A DNA stretch of 11,151 nucleotides from Bacteroidales bacterium (lineage in GTDB: Bacteria; Bacteroidota; Bacteroidia; Bacteroidales; UBA12481). The translations under genes and the position numbers were made by a program. Shown one piece after another: positions 7,521 through 11,151 of this stretch (position 1 is the stretch's first letter; the number at the start of each line of letters is the position of its first letter). The stretch lies in the NCBI GenBank assembly GCA_021160155.1, contig JAGHDB010000060.1:1-11151 (forward strand). Reading direction: 5' to 3'. The notes beneath the pieces are model-generated. The model saw only the letters and a program-made list of their open reading frames with translations, was not told the origin of the DNA and did no database searches.

Positions 7521-7769
7521 TTGCGGAAAACCAGATCGGGACGCTTTCAAATTCACTTTTACCGGGTCGGGAGAATTGCAGCAATTGTACTGCTGTTAGC
7601 AACCTCCTCATTTTGGGCCATTCAACAAATAAATCATCACAGACAAAAAATATCACTGAAAGCCGTTAGTCGGGATATACAGGAAGTGACCGGTAAATAC
7701 GTAAAAAAGCGGTCTTCTATCTCAGTGGACGCCAATTTAAGTGATATCAAAATTTTCATCACAAAATAA
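7521..7769 (+). CDS. Small single-pass membrane protein, start uncertain, possibly a remnant
   Basis: The frame encodes 82 residues if TTG at 7521 is used; there is no ATG or GTG between the ThiS stop at 7467-7469 and this point. The protein has a strongly basic N-terminus (MRKTRSGRFQIHFYRVGR), one membrane segment at about residues 17-35, and a short outside tail, an N-in topology. Reading upstream in frame gives SHLDRFKKRL. Together with the downstream SRDIQEVTGKY this resembles the short Bacteroidota membrane proteins with a PEGH-x-x-RF start that sit beside sigma-factor genes. I recognise the pattern only weakly. If that relation holds, both ends are shorter than expected. The matching residues QNPL lie in another frame just upstream (7480-7491), which suggests a small deletion. 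It ends the operon, 16 bases before the terminator stem. Confidence 0.5.
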   Translation: MRKTRSGRFQIHFYRVGRIAAIVLLLATSSFWAIQQINHHRQKISLKAVSRDIQEVTGKYVKKRSSISVDANLSDIKIFITK

Positions 7770-7785
7770 TAATCCCGGTCATATT

Positions 7786-7820
7786 AAAAATCCTGCATCC
7801 CGGGGTGCAGGATTTTTTTT
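7786..7820 (+). terminator. Rho-independent terminator closing the ThiF-ThiS operon
   Basis: A 12-bp perfect stem (AAAAATCCTGCA at 7786-7797 pairing with TGCAGGATTTTT at 7806-7817) encloses an 8-base loop. It runs directly into eight T residues (7813-7820). It separates the operon from the acyltransferase operon beginning at 7872. The A-run on the left side means it could also work in the other direction, but no minus-strand gene ends here. Confidence 0.92.
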
Positions 7821-7871
7821 AATTTTATCTTTTGCTTTTCAGCTGCTTGCAAAGCATGATACATTCCGAAA

Positions 7872-9143
7872 ATGACTGTACCCGATTGGTTACCATTAGA
7901 TAATGCAGCAAAAATCTTTCCGGCGGTGTACAATCGCGAAAGGACTTCTGTCTTCAGGCTGACTGCAGAAATAGATCGCCCGGTCAGGTATAGTACGTTG
8001 TTAAAAGCCCTTAAAATCGCCCAGGAAAGAGTACCCTATTTTACCGTTCAGTTGCGCCGGGGGTTTTTTTGGTACTGGTTGGATTACGAATCACCCGGAA
8101 TCCCTGTTATGGCTGACCTGCAGCCCCCCTGCCGTTCATTCAGATTCTCCAACCGGCAACAGCCCCAGGTGCGGGTATTGGTACGTGACAATCAGATTTC
8201 ATGTGAATTTTTTCATGCCCTCACCGACGGAAGCGGTGGAATGGTATTTCTGAGAATTCTCATTGCCGCATATGCAAAAACAGCCGGAATCCCCCTGCCC
8301 GAATCCGAAGCCGGTCTGTTAAACGGTACCTGCGGGCAGGAAGAGACCGAAGATGCCTATAATCGTTATTTCGACCCCAATCTGCCGGCACCGCCACAGA
8401 TAAAAAAAGCCTATCACCTTCCCTTCCCCAAACGCCAAAAACCCAGATACCAGGTGCTGCCGATTGAAATACCCGCCACACTGGTTAAAAAGAAAGCCAA
8501 AGAGCACAAGCTTACGGTAACAGAATACCTGGTATCTGTCTATTTCTGGGCCATGCAGGAAGCTTATCACCAGTTCCCGAACCGCGGGTATCTGAAAAGA
8601 CGCAGTGTAATCCGTATTCAGATACCGGTTAACCTGAGAAACTTTTTTCAGAGTAAGACCCTGCGAAATTTTGCCATTTTTGTAGTTCCTGAAATTGATA
8701 TGCGCCTGGGTCATTACTCTTTCGCTGAAATCTGCCGGGTTGTACATCACCGTGTACAGCTTGAAACAGACCCCAAATTGCTTAAAAGAGTGATCTATAG
8801 AAATGTGCGAAATGAAAAGAGCTTTTTCATCCGTATCATTCCGCTCGTAATAAAAAACAAAGTACTCTCTTTCTTCTTCTTCCGTAGCGGAATATCGATT
8901 TATTCAGGATTGATTACTAATCTTGGTCGTATCGAATTTACCGGTGAATTTGGTAATTTTGTCAGGAGGATGCGATTTTATCCTCCTCCGCCTGACCATA
9001 CGAAGATTGCGATTGGTATGATCACGTTAAACCAAAAAATGGTGATTACTTTTGGAAGTATCACCGACAGTAAGGCACTGGAAAAATTATTTACAGGATT
9101 TTTAATACGAGAAGGTATCCCGGTAAAACTGATAAACCCTTAA
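7872..9143 (+). CDS. Alcohol acetyltransferase/condensation-like acyltransferase
   Basis: This 423-residue protein belongs to the CoA- or carrier-dependent acyltransferase fold (chloramphenicol acetyltransferase, condensation domains, alcohol acetyltransferases). The catalytic signature is HALTDG at residues 115-120, with H115 as general base and D119 structural, followed by SGGMVFLRIL. The opening MTVPDWLPLDNAAKIFPAV, the segment SVIRIQIPVNLRNFF and the segment GLITNLGRIEF fit the alcohol-acetyltransferase-like branch. It would transfer an acyl group to a hydroxyl or amine; donor and acceptor cannot be read from sequence. There is no signal peptide. The ATG at 7872 is the first in frame after the terminator at 7786-7820, so the gene probably has its own promoter in 7821-7871. 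A near-match TATCTTTTG at about 7827-7835 is one base too long for the -7 consensus. The next gene begins three bases after its stop. Confidence 0.85.
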   Translation: MTVPDWLPLDNAAKIFPAVYNRERTSVFRLTAEIDRPVRYSTLLKALKIAQERVPYFTVQLRRGFFWYWLDYESPGIPVMADLQPPCRSFRFSNRQQPQVRVLVRDNQISCEFFHALTDGSGGMVFLRILIAAYAKTAGIPLPESEAGLLNGTCGQEETEDAYNRYFDPNLPAPPQIKKAYHLPFPKRQKPRYQVLPIEIPATLVKKKAKEHKLTVTEYLVSVYFWAMQEAYHQFPNRGYLKRRSVIRIQIPVNLRNFFQSKTLRNFAIFVVPEIDMRLGHYSFAEICRVVHHRVQLETDPKLLKRVIYRNVRNEKSFFIRIIPLVIKNKVLSFFFFRSGISIYSGLITNLGRIEFTGEFGNFVRRMRFYPPPPDHTKIAIGMITLNQKMVITFGSITDSKALEKLFTGFLIREGIPVKLINP

Positions 9144-9146
9144 CTT

Positions 9147-9848
9147 ATGAATCGCTGTCCGCAATGCGGGGTCGAACTTGAGTCATCTTACCAGACCTGT
9201 CCGCTCTGTAATGAACCCCTGACCTTAAAAAAAAATGAGAAAATTGTCTTACAACCAGTCTACCCGGGACAGAAACGGCCTTTAAACACACATGAAAAAT
9301 TACATCTCTTCTGGGAATTGGCAGGCATTCTGCATTTTTCCGGCCTGGTCGTCACTTTTCTGGTTGATCTGATTCTTCATGGTAAACCCGGATGGTCATT
9401 ATATACTATTACGGGTATCACCGCATCCTATGTGTACATCACCCTGCTTATTTTTCTAACCCGGAAAACATTCTGGTTTCTGGCAGGACTACTGGCTAAT
9501 ACTCTGGCACTCCTTTTTGTTATTGACTGGTTGCATAACAGCATTTCCTGGTTTATTATCCCGGGCCTCCCGCTTGCCGGTTTTTTTATTCTCCTACTCG
9601 GACTGGTCATGGTATTTATCCGGCTTACCCGACAAAGAGGATTCAATGTCATAGGAGTCGTTTCACTTGCCATAGGGATTTATATCATGCTTATTGAACT
9701 CTCCATTGAGATGACTCATGGCGTCCCGCTGAAATTATCCTGGTCGGTGATTGTAGCTGCTGCTATTCTTCCATTCTCACTGATTCTGTTTTATTTTCAT
9801 TACCGGTTGAAAAGAGGTACCAATTTGCAGCGGTTTTTTCATGTTTAA
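9147..9848 (+). CDS. Zinc-ribbon, six-helix membrane protein (DUF6320-like)
   Basis: This 233-residue protein opens with a zinc ribbon: C4-x2-C7 (CPQCG) and C18-x2-C21 (CPLC). About 30 polar residues follow, then six predicted membrane segments at about 54-77, 86-105, 109-128, 133-158, 166-187 and 198-219, and a short basic tail. The layout matches the DUF6320 proteins that I recall being found beside alcohol-acetyltransferase-like genes; the assignment is from memory and no biochemical role is known to me. The start is three bases after the acyltransferase stop, so the two are almost certainly translated from one message. The ribbon should be cytoplasmic and could dock the acyltransferase at the membrane, which is inference. 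Confidence 0.8.
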   Translation: MNRCPQCGVELESSYQTCPLCNEPLTLKKNEKIVLQPVYPGQKRPLNTHEKLHLFWELAGILHFSGLVVTFLVDLILHGKPGWSLYTITGITASYVYITLLIFLTRKTFWFLAGLLANTLALLFVIDWLHNSISWFIIPGLPLAGFFILLLGLVMVFIRLTRQRGFNVIGVVSLAIGIYIMLIELSIEMTHGVPLKLSWSVIVAAAILPFSLILFYFHYRLKRGTNLQRFFHV

Positions 9849-9863
9849 TATTCTAACCTGTTC

Positions 9864-10196
9864 ATGATCAAGACTTTCTTAAATAAAATACTCCATTTGA
9901 TCCGGAATAAATATTTTCTGAGCTTTCTGGTTTTTATGATCTGGATCGCGATCTTTGACCAGCATAATTTACTGGATCGTATCAAAACCCATCGCCATTT
10001 AATTCAACTCAGGAAGGATACTCTTTTTTATCACAATAAAATTAAAGCAAACCATACCCTTATCCGGGAACTCAAAACGAGCGATCAGAACCTGGAGAAA
10101 TTTGCCAGGGAACAATACCTTATGAAAGCACCCGATGAAGATGTTTTTGTCATCCTGAAAAAATCAGAAATCGAAAAAGAGGATAAGGTCAGGTGA
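9864..10196 (+). CDS. FtsB/DivIC-family septum formation protein
   Basis: This 110-residue bitopic protein has a short basic cytoplasmic N-terminus, one membrane helix at about residues 17-32, a coiled coil from about 38 to 72, and the conserved block NLEKFAREQYLMKAPDEDVF at 76-95, diagnostic of the Bacteroidota form of FtsB/DivIC. Family members bridge FtsL and FtsQ in the divisome and act in the periplasm. The gene follows the zinc-ribbon membrane protein after 15 bases, so it is probably the last gene of the acyltransferase operon, an unexpected setting for a division gene. Its last eight bases overlap the 3' end of the opposing glycosyltransferase. Confidence 0.9.
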   Translation: MIKTFLNKILHLIRNKYFLSFLVFMIWIAIFDQHNLLDRIKTHRHLIQLRKDTLFYHNKIKANHTLIRELKTSDQNLEKFAREQYLMKAPDEDVFVILKKSEIEKEDKVR

Positions 10197-11151
10197 CCCT
10201 TCTCACACCGCGGTTTTGTTCGTACTTCCTGAAAATCCTTACTAATTCAACAGGGTCCGAAAAATCCGGATAAACCATCCAACCCGTTTTATCAGAAAAT
10301 TCTCTGCATGCCGCAGTGACCGGCACTTTTTGAAATCCTCCCCGGCAACTTTGGTTTAAGTAACGAAGTACGCTGAATACATTAAAAGAATGAAAGAAAT
10401 GTCTCCTGTAAGTCTCCGGTGAGGATGAATGATGCCTGATTCTGATCCATTCTCCGGGCAATCCCGAAGCCTGGAGAAAATGATTTAAAGGATCCGTACA
10501 CCAATGATTCTGAGGTAACGCAAGAATCTCTGTATCGTTTAACTCTCTGATCTCATCAACACGTGAAAAAAGCAGCTTCAGCGGCTGAAACAATTCAAAC
10601 GGATAGGTCTCCATCATTTGACCGCTTTGATGTAATTGCTGCATAGTGGCTCCGGTACCGAAAACCACCCGGTCAGAAATTCTCGGAGAGGGCATAATGG
10701 TTACTCCGTTATGCTCCCAGAACTGTCCTAAAGCAGCAATTTTATGCAGAAAATAAAAATCCTCCCCGGCCTGGTGCCTTCCCATCCCTCCAGACTGGCA
10801 ATAGGCATCAGCCCTGAATGAAAATGAAGAACCTACCGTATGAATGGCCTGGGGATGGCGTATCCATTCGAGGCAGCTTTTAAAATACCTGAGATGTAAT
10901 TCATAGCCGGCGATAAGGGATGAAAACCCTGTCTCTTTTTCATCTAAAGGATGCTCAAAATAGTGATTACATCCCCGTGCCCTGGGATGCGTACTATAAA
11001 ATTCAACCAGCTTTATTATAAAATCCGGAGTACAAATACTGTCGGCATCAAATGAAATAATGATACCATCCGGCCGGCCGGTTTGTGAGAAACGGCTAAC
11101 CGCGGTGTCAAAACCAATCTTTCGTGCCCATCCCACACCAGCATGTTTAAC
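10189..11151 (-). CDS. Family 2 glycosyltransferase (N-terminus outside window)
   Basis: The reading frame is open to the right edge, so the start lies outside; 320 residues are visible. The first ones (VKHAGVGWARKIGFDTAV) are typical of the GT2 segment just before the metal-binding motif. That motif is SFDADS, with DAD at visible residues 35-37. The acceptor-site pair ED is at about 130-131 (AGEDFYFL), after GSSFSFRADAY. These features indicate an inverting GT-A enzyme using a nucleotide sugar. No membrane helix is seen in the C-terminal part, so it is probably soluble or peripheral. The product glycan cannot be deduced. A GTG at 11134-11136 could be mistaken for a start, but the GT2-like sequence continues upstream of it. 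The gene is convergent with the FtsB-like gene and overlaps it by 8 bases. Confidence 0.87.
   Translation of the reverse strand, partial: VKHAGVGWARKIGFDTAVSRFSQTGRPDGIIISFDADSICTPDFIIKLVEFYSTHPRARGCNHYFEHPLDEKETGFSSLIAGYELHLRYFKSCLEWIRHPQAIHTVGSSFSFRADAYCQSGGMGRHQAGEDFYFLHKIAALGQFWEHNGVTIMPSPRISDRVVFGTGATMQQLHQSGQMMETYPFELFQPLKLLFSRVDEIRELNDTEILALPQNHWCTDPLNHFLQASGLPGEWIRIRHHSSSPETYRRHFFHSFNVFSVLRYLNQSCRGGFQKVPVTAACREFSDKTGWMVYPDFSDPVELVRIFRKYEQNRGVRRVT

Noticed and set aside
8260..8750. Minus-strand open frames opposite the acyltransferase
   Set aside because: The plus strand carries the HxxxDG enzyme across this stretch; the antisense products show no domain and are not placed as genes.
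11134..11136. GTG as start of the glycosyltransferase
   Set aside because: The frame continues upstream with residues (VKHAG) that fit the GT2 family, so the gene is cut by the window edge instead.

Overview
The window looks like a chromosomal stretch from an anaerobic member of the Bacteroidota. None of the coding sequences has a convincing Shine-Dalgarno site; starts are preceded by A/T-rich sequence instead. Elements matching the phylum's TAnnTTTG -7 consensus lie in the one divergent intergenic region. Two lipoproteins, a Bacteroidota-style FtsB/DivIC protein and a GH78 rhamnosidase fit the same picture. A tungsten-type aldehyde:ferredoxin oxidoreductase suggests anaerobic metabolism. I cannot name a genus. 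I see no phage, IS, CRISPR, tRNA or rRNA, and no gap between genes is longer than about 130 bases.

Positions 1-5385 are a minus-strand run, read from right to left. It starts with a large AOR-family oxidoreductase (5385-3232), continues with a MATE-family exporter (3155-1767), and ends with an alpha-L-rhamnosidase-like GH78 lipoprotein (from 1735) that leaves the window at base 1. Short tandem repeats (7 or 8 bp) sit at both junctions, and one lies inside the rhamnosidase signal-peptide codons.

Positions 5386-5509 are a divergent promoter region. From 5510 a plus-strand operon runs to a strong terminator at 7786-7820. It holds a ThiF/MoeB-like adenylyltransferase, an uncharacterised lipoprotein (ATGA overlap), a ThiS/MoaD-like sulfur carrier ending in Gly-Gly, and a small membrane protein with an unclear start. 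The adenylyltransferase and carrier form the normal pair for dithiolene sulfur transfer. Next to an AOR gene they most likely serve its tungstopterin cofactor; thiamine synthesis is the alternative.

Positions 7872-10196 are a second plus-strand operon: an alcohol-acetyltransferase/condensation-like acyltransferase with HxxxDG, a zinc-ribbon membrane protein with six membrane segments, and an FtsB/DivIC-type division protein. It meets a minus-strand family 2 glycosyltransferase head-on. The two stop-codon ends overlap by 8 bp, and the glycosyltransferase is cut at its N-terminus by the right edge of the window.

The points most worth a second look are the AOR-ThiF-ThiS module with a lipoprotein wedged into it, the octamer repeats at the start of the rhamnosidase gene, the broken-looking 5' end of the small membrane protein, and the acyltransferase/zinc-ribbon pair attached to a division gene.
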